Source: Undaria pinnatifida (Eukaryota > Sar > Phaeophyceae > Laminariales > Alariaceae). From it: a stretch of DNA of 64,000 bases. Where the stretch lies: the NCBI GenBank assembly GCA_012845835.1, contig JABAKD010000022.1:14169350-14233349 (forward strand), in the 5' to 3' direction. This document shows positions 56,901-60,555 of the stretch, one piece after another; position 1 is the stretch's first letter, and each line of letters starts with the position of its first letter. Under the pieces are notes generated by a model. The model did no database searches and was not told the DNA's origin. It saw only the letters and a program-made list of their open reading frames with translations. The position numbers and the translations under genes are program-made.

Positions 56901-59137
56901 CGTTTCCGACGACAGCCGAGAAGTTTTGGAGTGCTACCGAAAGGAGTCCTGTACTGGGGGTGACAACGCTCGGAATTACTGCGCGCCGGGCTATACAGGC
57001 CCCTGTAAGTAGCTCCCGGGAAATTAGGGGGAAACACGTAGCTGTTCATACTGGGGTATGGCGCAACATAACAACATATCATTAGGACAATTCTCGGCCG
57101 TCAACTGCGAAATCTGTTCGCCTCCCCGTTGATGATGCCGTGTCGTTGCACAGGCCGAAGCTGTAACAAAATCCAGGGGAGTGTGGACGAAAACCTCGCC
57201 GGTCACTCTAGCGCCGATTTTAAGGATGATGTACGACGGCAATCATGAATGAAAAAACGTTAAATGGATGAGTTTCTCATTCTCCATGCCGTGCAACTGT
57301 CTCCATGCCGTGCAACTGTCCCCTTTGCTGTAGGTTGTCACCTATGACCCTATGAACCTTATGATATTGATCGTTGCGATGCGCATATCGACGGTTTTTA
57401 GCCTGTTCTAAACCGACGATTGAAACGCTCCTCGTGCACTTCAAATCTCGCGCGTGCATGCAGATTGTGCCGTCTGCGCGGACGGCTTTTCACCTGGAAT
57501 GTTGCACAGCTGCCACGAATGCTCTACAAAGCGTAGAGGATTGGCTATGGGGCTTGCAACGGGGGTGTTAGTCTTGGTTATACTTGGGGCTGTCTGGCTC
57601 GCGCCACGCCTTGTTCGGCAAGCGGACGGTGACCACCAAAACCGCTGCTGGGACACCGTATCGTCTAGCTACAAATTCGCAACGAAGGCACTGCCTCTTT
57701 CGGCTATCAAAATCGTGGTGGTGGTCTTGCAAATCACTACTCAGGTATGCCTTGTTGAAGTTTTCCTCAGTTATACATTTTCCTTTGCGTCTGGAAATTG
57801 TTTTTGTTCTAACTGACTTACCACGTGTTGTGCCGTTGAAGTGCTTGCGCGTCGTGTCATCCTTCGAATACTCCGCAATGTTGATATGCACTGAGTTGGG
57901 GCACGCCGCATTTCAAAGCCGGCGTGACCTTTGTTCAAGTGCTAACTAGTCTTTAGGACGCTGTAAGGTTTGTGTTCTCCGTCCGCGTTCCCAGCCGCCT
58001 AGAGCTTACTCGCCGGTGCCACGCCAGGCTAACGAACAGTAGCCTCAATTTAGTATCCGTCGCTTGACATACGAACGCCTGGCCAAACTTCTTCACACAG
58101 ATTTAATGCAGAAACTGACCCATGTTCGTTGATATTTTCGCACCTTCTTCCACTGCCAGTTCACTGAGATCGCAGGAGCGGTGTACCCTGACGCGTACGA
58201 GGCTTTTCTTTCGAAGTTGGCGGCAATAAATCTGGACGTCGGATTTATCCTATCAAACTTGTGTATCATGAAGACCGATTTCTACGACAAACTTTTGCTT
58301 GCCACGGTGGGGCCGCTCGTCGTAATTGCTGCGCTGTCTGCTACTTCATACATCACTAGGAGGAGAAGAAACACCTCAAGGAGTGGGCCCTTGGTAATTC
58401 GCAAGCACCTGGCAACAGTGCTCTTTATACTATTTTTCATATATTCTTCAGTCTCCTTCACGATATTTCAAACGTTTGTCTGTGAGCACCTGGACGATGG
58501 TAATGCTTACCTCCGTGCCGACTACAGCGTCAAGTGTTGGACGGAAAAACACGACACGTATAGAGCGTACGCTATCGTTATGGTTTTCGTTTACCCAGTT
58601 GGTGTTCCTGCGTTGTTTTCCGGGTGGTTATCGCACAATCGCCAGGACTTGGAGAATGCGGACAGGCGGACGATAGCGCACCTTCAGTCTTTCCGTAGTC
58701 TGTGGTCCGCGTACAAGCCGTCGTGTTACTACTACGAAGTCGTAGAGTGCATCCGTCGAGTGGCGCTCACCGGAGCGGCGGTGTTTGTTTTGCCGAACAC
58801 TGCTGACCAAATCGCTGTGGTACTGCTGGTGGCGGTGATTTTCATGTTTATTTCCGAGTCCCTTTCCCCGTTCGAAAACAATCATGACATGTGGCTGTAC
58901 CGCTGGGGGAACGGCATAATTTTGGTAAGCATGTACGTTGCCCTCCTCTTGAAAGTTGATCTTACGGGAGAAGAAAGCGACATTTCAATGGTGATGACCA
59001 CCGTACTGATCATTGCAAACGTTATGATGATCACGACAGTGGTTGTACAGGTTGTTCTCCTGGTGAAAGGAATGCACGTATCGAGGAGAATTGAAGACGT
59101 CAACAACGCAGCGTCGTCGTTCATTTGGGAGTCGTAG
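10172..59137 (+). CDS. Giant cassette gene: Pmp-like parallel beta-helix surface protein with multi-span membrane C-terminus (20-exon model)
   Basis: Joining 20 GT-AG exons gives one open frame of 3,678 bp (1,225 aa) spread over about 49 kb. The order is signal peptide (residues 1-24), beta-helix rungs (to about 700), a cysteine-rich neck (about 711-830), then about seven membrane spans (about 835-1,205). The rungs match the Chlamydia polymorphic membrane protein (Pmp) repeat idea, with GGAI-like and F-x-x-N motifs. The C-terminal domain has the Y-P-h-G-h-P and W-x-x-Y-x-P ... YYE-x-VE-x-x-RR pattern I know from stramenopile multi-span proteins. Inference: a plasma-membrane protein with a long extracellular beta-helix, possibly for adhesion or recognition. 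Exons 2-15 are all phase 1-1. All exons are on one strand with a single signal peptide at one end and a single membrane domain at the other, which argues for one gene. Intron lengths up to 15.9 kb, and the possibility that some cassettes are relics or that the region is two fused loci, remain the main doubts. Exon coordinates are listed separately. Confidence 0.72.
10632..11471 (+). other. Intron 1 (840 bp)
   Basis: Donor GTGTGA, acceptor GGCAG. Nothing recognisable inside. Confidence 0.7.
11472..11552 (+). CDS. Exon 2: mini-exon, one beta-helix rung (81 bp)
   Basis: The exon follows acceptor GGCAG and ends at CGA GGA G|GTGAGG. With the G from exon 1 it encodes a 27-residue rung beginning G-A-I-F-A, with I-H-V-D-G in the middle and L-F-E-K-N-T-A ... 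G-R-G-G at the end. It is phase 1 at both ends. Confidence 0.85.
11799..11879 (+). CDS. Exon 3: mini-exon, one beta-helix rung (81 bp)
   Basis: The acceptor is TTTCAG and the donor GGA G|GTGAGC. The rung starts G-S-I-A-A, has G-I-Y-I-A-G, and ends [12 protein letters not shown]. The preceding intron (246 bp) has several CTAAC/CCCTAA motifs at 11726-11766 that could serve as branch sites. Confidence 0.85.
11880..13338 (+). other. Intron 3 (1,459 bp) with minisatellite
   Basis: It contains an 11-bp-type tandem array (CAACTCAATAC / AAGTCAATACA) at about 11996-12265. Small duplications follow, such as two TTGGTACTTCGAGGAGCAGA units near 12716-12760 and two GCATCCATGGTAATAT units near 12954-12995. 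No gene seen. Confidence 0.7.
11996..12265. repeat. CAACTCAATAC minisatellite in intron 3
   Basis: About 270 bp of imperfect 10-11-bp units, punctuated by CGGAGACTGTCAAT spacers. Confidence 0.85.
13339..13419 (+). CDS. Exon 4: mini-exon, one beta-helix rung (81 bp)
   Basis: The acceptor is AAATAG and the donor GCA G|GTGAGG. The rung reads G-A-V-Y-I-D ... [19 protein letters not shown]. It departs from the usual ending by having Ala instead of the first Gly of the G-G pair. Confidence 0.82.
13786..13866 (+). CDS. Exon 5: mini-exon, one beta-helix rung (81 bp)
   Basis: The acceptor is GTTAG and the donor GGA G|GTGACA, slightly weaker than the usual GTGAG. The rung reads G-V-I-H-A-T ... [19 protein letters not shown]. 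Confidence 0.84.
14231..14281 (+). pseudogene. Possible degenerate mini-exon (51 bp)
   Basis: Between CATTAG and GCT G|GTGAGG lies a 51-bp stretch in the same phase 1-1 frame. It keeps the central N-V-D-G and a final A-G but has lost about ten residues of the rung, including the F-x-x-N motif. It may be a decayed cassette or a chance splice-site pair. It is not included in the 20-exon model. Confidence 0.22.
14640..16785 (-). mobile_element. G-rich dispersed repeat, copy 1 (minus orientation)
   Basis: It contains two diverged about 305-bp tandem units (14650-15290), then C-rich modules repeating a GCCCCACCT ... CCAGAGTAATAAACACT ... TAGCCATCCATG pattern. The end signature near 16720-16770 (reverse of CTCCAGCTGTGAGATC ... 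ACTCATCTTTGCAAGC) is shared with at least seven other sites in the window. Poly-C runs reach over 20 bases at 15514-15539. No protein was found; the class of element is unknown. Confidence 0.7.
16890..16990. repeat. Short dispersed repeat with CACTCGTGCGAGTGA palindrome, copy 1
   Basis: A roughly 100-bp block sharing AACAGGGGG(T/A)TCACTCG and the 15-bp palindrome with 53830-53930. Both minus-strand readings give G-S-L-A-R-V-x-P-L-F, so a decayed coding repeat is possible. Confidence 0.5.
16996..17050. repeat. Interstitial telomere-like tract with sense switch
   Basis: AGGGTTAGGGT is followed directly by AACCCTAACCCTAACC and more CCCTAA units. The junction is palindromic, G-strand first and then C-strand. 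Confidence 0.85.
17570..17650 (+). CDS. Exon 6: mini-exon, one beta-helix rung (81 bp)
   Basis: The acceptor is CTCCAG and the donor GGA G|GTGAGA. The rung runs G-V-L-Y-S-N-N ... [17 protein letters not shown] and is phase 1 at both ends. Confidence 0.83.
18348..18431 (+). CDS. Exon 7: mini-exon, one beta-helix rung (84 bp)
   Basis: The acceptor is CCACAG and the donor GGA G|GTGAGT. The rung reads G-V-M-F-I-E-E ... [19 protein letters not shown]. It is one codon longer than most. The usual N-x-A is N-F-C, adding a lone cysteine. Confidence 0.85.
20363..20632 (+). repeat. 5' LTR of element 1
   Basis: 270 bp, matching 23659-23926 in direct orientation and 24272-24540 and 27598-27889 in inverted orientation. 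It contains conserved GGTTGGATACATTTTGTCAG and ACCACCGGGCCCGCGG segments. Confidence 0.85.
20830..21822 (+). pseudogene. Gag-like protein of LTR element 1 (frame-broken)
   Basis: The long frame 21034-21822 (262 aa) covers the C-terminal two thirds of gag; an N-terminal part lies in other frames from about 20830. It ends with a CCHC zinc knuckle at 21610-21651 ([14 protein letters not shown]), the RNA-binding module of retroelement gag. The minus-strand element at 24272-27889 carries the homologous protein. The stop at 21820-21822 separates gag from protease. Confidence 0.75.
21823..22612 (+). pseudogene. Retropepsin-like protease region of LTR element 1
   Basis: After the gag stop the frame shows [15 protein letters not shown], where D-S-G is the aspartic protease catalytic triad, then a TAG (22261-22263) and a TAA (22300-22302). 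Past these, I-P-F-I-V-L-P-G and [15 protein letters not shown] resemble the flap and the I-I-G-R end of retropepsins. The TAA is shared with element 2. The copy is probably inactive as it stands. Confidence 0.65.
22613..23160 (+). pseudogene. Conserved post-protease region of LTR element 1
   Basis: Fragments in two frames ([12 protein letters not shown], and near the end Q-R-Y-G-L-R-F) are conserved with the minus-strand copy at 25032-25700. It is not recognisable as reverse transcriptase. It may be the N-terminal spacer of a lost pol. Confidence 0.45.
23659..23926 (+). repeat. 3' LTR of element 1
   Basis: 268 bp, TGTACCG ... GGTACA, with about ten to fifteen percent visible divergence from the 5' LTR, so the insertion is not recent. 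Confidence 0.85.
24272..24540 (-). repeat. 3' LTR of element 2
   Basis: 269 bp between TGTACCG and CGGTACA on the plus strand, the reverse complement of the element 1 LTRs. Confidence 0.82.
25032..25701 (-). pseudogene. Protease end and post-protease region of LTR element 2
   Basis: Minus-strand frames give [24 protein letters not shown], then [10 protein letters not shown] and a long stretch ending L-I-L-W-Y-G-L-R-L. It is conserved with element 1 although frames are interrupted. Confidence 0.5.
25880..26345 (-). pseudogene. Retropepsin-like region of LTR element 2
   Basis: It reads [15 protein letters not shown]; the catalytic D-S-G is D-L-G, so the protease would be impaired. The TAG of element 1 is a Tyr codon here, but the TAA after G-M-T (25887-25889 on the plus strand) is present in both. 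Confidence 0.65.
26363..27500 (-). pseudogene. Gag-like region of LTR element 2 (frame-broken)
   Basis: It starts near 27500 with a Gly/Pro-rich N-terminus, then [16 protein letters not shown]. The zinc knuckle is [12 protein letters not shown], but a one-base deletion relative to element 1 removes the last Cys from frame. Confidence 0.7.
27598..27889 (-). repeat. 5' LTR of element 2
   Basis: 292 bp between TGTACCG and CGGTACA; an extra segment around 27793-27825 explains the greater length compared with the other LTRs. Confidence 0.8.
27890..28913. other. Stretch without recognised gene; CTG-rich
   Basis: CTG/GCTGCTG runs at 28120-28330 give Leu/Cys-rich frames of no evident meaning. The last part contains a palindromic ACCAGGTACCTGGT motif (28683-28696) that recurs at several places in the window. 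Confidence 0.45.
28845..28895 (+). repeat. Short dispersed repeat, copies at 28845, 30868 and 31718
   Basis: A block like TGTGTCGATGCTGGGATTGC ... GTCC(A/G)CAACATT occurs just left of the foldback element, just right of it (30868-30915) and again at 31718-31770, all in direct orientation. Confidence 0.6.
28914..30824. mobile_element. Foldback-like element with about 450-bp inverted arms
   Basis: 28914-29430 is the imperfect reverse complement of about 30360-30824 (for example CTGACGCGCTGCCATG on the left and CATGGCAGCGCGTCAG on the right). TCAAAGGGGG-like motifs recur inside both arms and at the ends. The centre has three diverged tandem units. No transposase. Confidence 0.72.
29803..30262. 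repeat. Three about 150-172-bp tandem units inside the foldback element
   Basis: Units begin AGCAGTAG(A/G) ... CCCTATAGTG and contain CGCTGCAGTGCCTGTAA and ATGTGTACAACAAAC. Starts are near 29803, 29977 and 30127. Confidence 0.75.
31500..32110 (+). repeat. Two direct repeats around a 20-bp x 3 tandem
   Basis: 31500-31592 (GTTTATTTTTGCGTTC ... TACGTACGTACGTACG ... GTGTTAATTTAGG) is repeated at about 32000-32110. Between them, at 31855-31915, three units of CGCTAATGCGATGCCGAGAA lie in tandem. Confidence 0.65.
32115..33745 (+). mobile_element. G-rich dispersed repeat, copy 2 (plus orientation)
   Basis: It starts at the shared end signature (ACTCCACCTACGAGATC, 32140), runs through G-rich modules with poly-G up to 20 bases (32491-32513), and ends with the 305-bp-type unit found in tandem at 14650-15290. 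It is the inverted counterpart of 14640-16785. Confidence 0.7.
34326..34406 (+). CDS. Exon 8: mini-exon, one beta-helix rung (81 bp)
   Basis: The acceptor is GTCGAAG (AAG, weaker than the usual CAG) and the donor GGA G|GTGAGA. The rung reads G-V-F-R-S-R ... [18 protein letters not shown]. It lies beyond the 15.9-kb intron 7 yet keeps phase and motif, which supports a single gene across that gap. Confidence 0.8.
34407..35936 (+). other. Intron 8 (1,530 bp)
   Basis: Short GCCATGGCGTGCCATGGCGC-type palindromes lie at 34613-34640 and again near 34875-34935. No recognised protein; minus-strand frames at 34783-35150 have no motif I know. Confidence 0.6.
35937..36017 (+). CDS. Exon 9: mini-exon, one beta-helix rung (81 bp)
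   Basis: The acceptor is CCTCAG and the donor GGA G|GTAATA, a variant of the usual GTGAG. The rung reads G-A-I-Y-A-G-T ... [20 protein letters not shown] cysteine replaces Ser before the conserved Phe. Confidence 0.82.
36018..38047 (+). other. Intron 9 (2,030 bp)
   Basis: Nothing recognisable; a few CCAGGT palindromes only. Confidence 0.6.
38048..38131 (+). CDS. Exon 10: mini-exon, one beta-helix rung (84 bp)
   Basis: The acceptor is AAACAG and the donor GGA G|GTGAGA. The rung reads G-A-I-F-T-H ... [19 protein letters not shown], a textbook copy of the cassette. Confidence 0.86.
38132..39227 (+). other. Intron 10 (1,096 bp)
   Basis: It contains the TTGA/TTGG tetranucleotide repeat immediately after the donor and a (TA)n run at 38962-38998. 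The remainder shows nothing. Confidence 0.65.
38150..38530. repeat. (TTGATTGG)n tetranucleotide microsatellite
   Basis: About 380 bp of GATT/GGTT units starting 20 bp after the exon 10 donor. Asn-Gln-rich frames on the minus strand are by-products. Confidence 0.92.
39228..39308 (+). CDS. Exon 11: mini-exon, one beta-helix rung (81 bp)
   Basis: The acceptor is CGACAG and the donor GGA G|GTGAGG. The rung reads G-A-I-Y-T-T ... [19 protein letters not shown]. Confidence 0.86.
39878..41595 (+). mobile_element. G-rich dispersed repeat, copy 3, interrupted
   Basis: It starts with the shared end sequence (TACGCTCCACCTGTGTGATC), continues to GAATGCATCAGTT at 40331, and resumes after the insertion at about 41000 with GTCGTACAACCAGTGAG and G-rich modules to 41595. 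Confidence 0.68.
40339..40999. mobile_element. Insertion inside the G-rich repeat (661 bp)
   Basis: The host repeat is interrupted exactly here. TGTATATA occurs at both borders (40331-40338 and 40992-40999), a candidate 8-bp target duplication. No terminal inverted repeat was seen. The insert includes a minus-strand 85-codon frame (40542-40799) without recognisable motif. Confidence 0.45.
42383..42466 (+). CDS. Exon 12: mini-exon, one beta-helix rung (84 bp)
   Basis: The acceptor is GCTCAG and the donor GGA G|GTGAGG. The rung reads G-A-M-S-A-P ... [19 protein letters not shown]. Confidence 0.84.
43908..44390 (-). CDS. Unrecognised open frame (160 codons), possible relic
   Basis: I do not recognise this protein. 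An internal Met at about residue 71 starts a soluble-looking segment ([18 protein letters not shown]), then an Arg/Lys/Pro-rich tail. It lies antisense within intron 12. It could be part of an unidentified mobile element or a chance frame. Confidence 0.25.
   Translation of the reverse strand: MSAGTTPIRPLIIHLTQSWWRSVSSRGAGATRTPVGRRGVHLVSNRPFSKREGKITREKTTDSTTVRRQSMEASGTSAAELYELVTAVRTLRGLDGAPLLQSTDVIRSLAPQLYASKPAPTASRTILSRKLHPPKRSISALPKTHGKARELYQVEKPTKS
46003..46205. repeat. Two 100-bp tandem units
   Basis: TCATATGACATTCGAGAGGT and the rest of the unit recur exactly 100 bp apart (46022 and 46122) with very few differences, so the duplication is recent. Confidence 0.9.
47190..47980 (+). mobile_element. 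G-rich dispersed repeat, copy 4
   Basis: It begins with AAACTCCAGCTATGAGATC at 47199 and runs through GGTCAACAGGGTGATG, the poly-G modules and GGTTTAGGTAACATATAATATT. It is immediately followed by a second copy starting at 47988. Confidence 0.7.
47988..48960. mobile_element. G-rich dispersed repeat, copy 5, with inverted ends
   Basis: The left end (CATTCCAGCTATGAGATC, 47993) and the right end (GATCTCACAGCTGGAGT, 48922-48938) are the same signature in opposite orientation, so this copy has long terminal inverted repeats. A short tandem duplication lies at 48356-48455. Poly-G at 48159-48180 and poly-C at 48579-48599. Confidence 0.68.
48961..49870. other. Stretch without recognised feature; A-rich
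   Basis: The interval at 49370-49690 is A-rich, giving a Lys/Arg-rich frame of no evident meaning. No repeat match was found. Confidence 0.45.
49880..50600 (-). pseudogene. LINE reverse-transcriptase C-terminal remnant C
   Basis: The minus strand gives [21 protein letters not shown], then [23 protein letters not shown] and D-D-I-R-V-F, in frames separated by stops. Same broad family as the remnants at 7.4 and 8.8 kb but a distinct subgroup. It is antisense to the host gene inside intron 12. Confidence 0.65.
50821..51264 (-). other. Unrecognised alanine- and charge-rich open frame
   Basis: The frame is open for about 148 codons without a clear start, reading for example [16 protein letters not shown], a likely helical or coiled-coil segment. 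A neighbouring minus-strand frame (51210-51506) may be its upstream part after a frameshift. It could be a gag-like relic. I do not recognise it. Confidence 0.25.
51507..52253 (+). other. Terminal part of intron 12
   Basis: GC-rich to about 51930, then ordinary intron DNA up to the exon 13 acceptor. No supported gene. Confidence 0.4.
52254..52331 (+). CDS. Exon 13: mini-exon, one beta-helix rung (78 bp)
   Basis: The acceptor is CTACAG and the donor GGA G|GTGAGG. The rung is G-V-A-Y-V-S-W ... [16 protein letters not shown]. It is one codon short, and Val replaces the conserved Phe, so the rung is more divergent than those upstream. Confidence 0.78.
52332..53216 (+). other. Intron 13 (885 bp) with CCCTAA tract
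   Basis: It contains (CCCTAA)n at 52489-52525 flanked by a duplicated AAGTCCTATGCTCGT segment (52459-52474 and 52523-52538). Nothing else seen. Confidence 0.7.
53217..53297 (+). CDS. Exon 14: mini-exon, one beta-helix rung (81 bp)
   Basis: The acceptor is GGCAG and the donor GGA G|GTGAGT. The rung reads G-S-F-V-L-R ... [19 protein letters not shown]. Ile replaces the conserved Phe. Confidence 0.82.
53830..53930. repeat. Short dispersed repeat with CACTCGTGCGAGTGA palindrome, copy 2
   Basis: Matches 16890-16990 around the palindrome and in the minus-strand reading [10 protein letters not shown]. Both copies sit in introns of the same gene. Confidence 0.5.
54125..54250 (+). mobile_element. 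End fragment of the G-rich dispersed repeat
   Basis: It has AAACTCCAGCTGTGAGATC, ACTCATCTTTGCAAG and GTCCTCATTAAGGATAT, then stops where other copies continue. It is a solo end or truncated insertion. Confidence 0.7.
54661..54738 (+). CDS. Exon 15: mini-exon, one beta-helix rung (78 bp)
   Basis: The acceptor is TTTTGCAG and the donor GGA G|GTATGA. The rung reads G-A-I-N-M-L ... [18 protein letters not shown]. This is the last single-rung cassette before the larger exons. Confidence 0.8.
54739..55351 (+). other. Intron 15 (613 bp)
   Basis: Donor GTATGA, acceptor TTTCAG. The open frame of exon 16 extends back into it, but the phase and rung pattern place the start at 55352. Confidence 0.65.
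55352..55684 (+). CDS. Exon 16: multi-rung beta-helix exon (333 bp)
   Basis: The acceptor is GTTTCAG and the donor GCC T|GTGAGT. It encodes about four consecutive rungs with F-G-N-N-T-A, G-G-A-I, F-L-L-N-E-A, G-G-A-V, F-D-R-N-D-A and F-L-H-N-V-A. It enters and leaves in phase 1 like the mini-exons. Its length suggests that single-rung exons fused here by intron loss, or that this is the ancestral unsplit part. Confidence 0.85.
55685..56051 (+). other. Intron 16 (367 bp)
   Basis: Donor GTGAGT, acceptor TTTTCAG. Nothing else recognised. Confidence 0.7.
56052..56251 (+). CDS. Exon 17: last beta-helix rungs (200 bp)
   Basis: The acceptor is GTTTTCAG; the first two bases complete a Tyr codon with exon 16. 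It encodes [18 protein letters not shown] and V-T-F-N-G-N-M, then the first neck cysteine (L-S-C-L-P-D-E-Y). I place the donor at GCG|GTGAGC (56252) because it leaves phase 0, which fits the next exon. An alternative donor is CAA|GTGAAC, 12 bp earlier and also phase 0. Confidence 0.72.
56252..56715 (+). other. Intron 17 (464 bp) with 46-bp tandem pair
   Basis: AGGTCGCTACATTCCA and the following sequence occur twice (56595 and 56641), ending shortly before the acceptor of exon 18. A stretch containing CCCAACCCTAACG lies at 56302-56314. Confidence 0.65.
56716..57004 (+). CDS. Exon 18: cysteine-rich neck (289 bp)
   Basis: The acceptor is CCGTTTTAG and the donor CCC T|GTAAGT. It begins G-Y-S-G-G-C and holds eight cysteines, ending with the C-A-P-G-Y-T-G-P stretch that continues into exon 19. 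The spacing resembles EGF-like or tenascin-like membrane-proximal modules. It links the beta-helix to the membrane domain. Confidence 0.8.
57005..57463 (+). other. Intron 18 (459 bp)
   Basis: Donor GTAAGT, acceptor GCATGCAG. A CTCCATGCCGTGCAACTGT unit is duplicated at about 57282-57320. Confidence 0.7.
57464..57744 (+). CDS. Exon 19: end of cysteine neck and first membrane span (281 bp)
   Basis: The acceptor is GCATGCAG and the donor CAG|GTATGC. It starts by completing Y-C-A-V-C-A-D-G-F, contains four cysteines, then a hydrophobic span ([20 protein letters not shown]) at about residues 835-855. It finishes [12 protein letters not shown], an amphipathic stretch before the main membrane domain. 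Confidence 0.82.
57745..58159 (+). other. Intron 19 (415 bp)
   Basis: Donor GTATGC, acceptor CTGCCAG. Nothing else recognised. Confidence 0.7.
58160..59137 (+). CDS. Exon 20: multi-span membrane domain and stop (978 bp)
   Basis: The acceptor is CTGCCAG and the frame runs in phase 0 to TAG at 59135-59137. About six hydrophobic spans are visible near residues 945-965, 984-1006, 1036-1057, 1095-1131, 1143-1163 and 1176-1202. The Y-P-V-G-V-P-A-L-F motif sits in the third, followed by [19 protein letters not shown] and Q-I-A-V-V-L-L. I recognise this pattern from multi-span C-termini of stramenopile Pmp-like proteins; its biochemical role is not known to me. The cytosolic tail is short (about 20 residues). 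Confidence 0.9.
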   Translation, partial: FTEIAGAVYPDAYEAFLSKLAAINLDVGFILSNLCIMKTDFYDKLLLATVGPLVVIAALSATSYITRRRRNTSRSGPLVIRKHLATVLFILFFIYSSVSFTIFQTFVCEHLDDGNAYLRADYSVKCWTEKHDTYRAYAIVMVFVYPVGVPALFSGWLSHNRQDLENADRRTIAHLQSFRSLWSAYKPSCYYYEVVECIRRVALTGAAVFVLPNTADQIAVVLLVAVIFMFISESLSPFENNHDMWLYRWGNGIILVSMYVALLLKVDLTGEESDISMVMTTVLIIANVMMITTVVVQVVLLVKGMHVSRRIEDVNNAASSFIWES

Positions 59138-60372
59138 ATACTGGAGGTTGAGATCAATGCTGGGCTATTGCGAGGTAGCATTTCTAGACGCTGGCGTAGC
59201 GAACCTGGTGTAGGTTTTGTACGGATCGTGTTGGGGATGTCCATCAGTTGGTACGCGCCGCAGAGTCCTATAGTTTGCCTTTTGGCCGTACCTCGCAAAG
59301 TCTTGGTGTCACTGATGTGATAGTTGACGAGGATGCTTGCGTCTGTTGTTCGCTATGGTGAACGCTTCGTCCTTGTGTTTGTGTCGTTTGTCGCTAGGCA
59401 TACTGGATCTTGCTGCGTTTACGTTTAGGGTAGATCTTGATCAGGTGCGGGTGATTCAGTTTGAGACCTTCCTGAATACCTGTTCCCATAGAACATGCAA
59501 GTAGGGGCCCCACGACGTTTTTGCGTGACCCTGGCACGTCTCCAGAGGTAGGAGTATACCTGCGAAGGTCCTCCGTAACTGGGTATCTTGAATCGGTCGT
59601 GGGGTGGCGATCAGGATGTTTATATACTTAGTACTTGTTTACTACCGTGATAGTACTTTTCTAAGCGCCGGTGCGCTAAGTGGGCGAAAGAATCGCCTAA
59701 CCGTAACCACTCTAAGGTTGCGGGGGATCGCCACCAATATCGGATCCCTTTTTTTTTATTTCCACTTATTTTCCCCCAAAATAAAATCATGGTTTTGTAA
59801 CTTGGGACTGTCGTTTTAGGCCAAAGAAGGCCGTTGTTAATTCGATTTTTTTCCTCAGTTTAGTGACGTTACTGTCACCGATATTGTACAGTCGTCCGTC
59901 CTCCTCTCCCGGCGTCTGTCCTGAAAAGCGATGATCTATCAAACGGTGTATCGCTAATTTCTGCGCCATTGCCACGTAGAGAAAAACACGGTAACGGCAA
60001 AACATTTGCTTTTTTTGACGCCAAACAGTTTTGGAGGTCTACTGTTTTCTGGCTTAATGTGCATGATAATAGCAAATTTTGTAGTACTCGTGTCTACCGT
60101 ACAGCCACTCCAGTGTACGCCAATTCTACCGTATACGTTTTCTTTGCTTAGTTTCCTACAGACAATTTTTCTTCTTGCCGTTACGGACTGAAGTACCGGC
60201 ACCATAGGGTTAGGGTTACTACCGGCAGTACTGCAGAGCTGCACTATCAAAAGGGGCTATCTCATCTTCTCTTGAACACGATTTTTGTGGTACGTGATGA
60301 CGCATAATATACACAATCCCGCCGATCGCACGAGGCAGCACGCACAGCAACAACCCGCAGCCTGCCATCATC
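59138..60372. other. 3' flank of the cassette gene
   Basis: It holds the presumed 3' untranslated region. No second gene and no clear polyadenylation signal could be assigned. A single TAGGGTTAGGGTT stretch lies at 60207-60219. Confidence 0.45.
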
Positions 60373-60411
60373 ACAACAACCCTAAACCCTAACCCTAACC
60401 CTAACCCTAAA
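60373..60411. repeat. (CCCTAA)n interstitial telomere-like array
   Basis: CCCTAAACCCTAACCCTAAC and following units with the C-rich strand on plus, opposite in sense to the arrays further right. Confidence 0.88.
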
Positions 60412-60555
60412 AAGCCGATCCATATCGAACCGAGCCCCAGCGACGACCCTTCAACTCCAACCGCGCTGTGACAGGCATCCCGCTCGTGCAACATGTGCTT
60501 AAGGCTTTTACCGTGGAGCCAGCCCCCCCATCGACCTTGTCTTAGGGTTAGGGTT

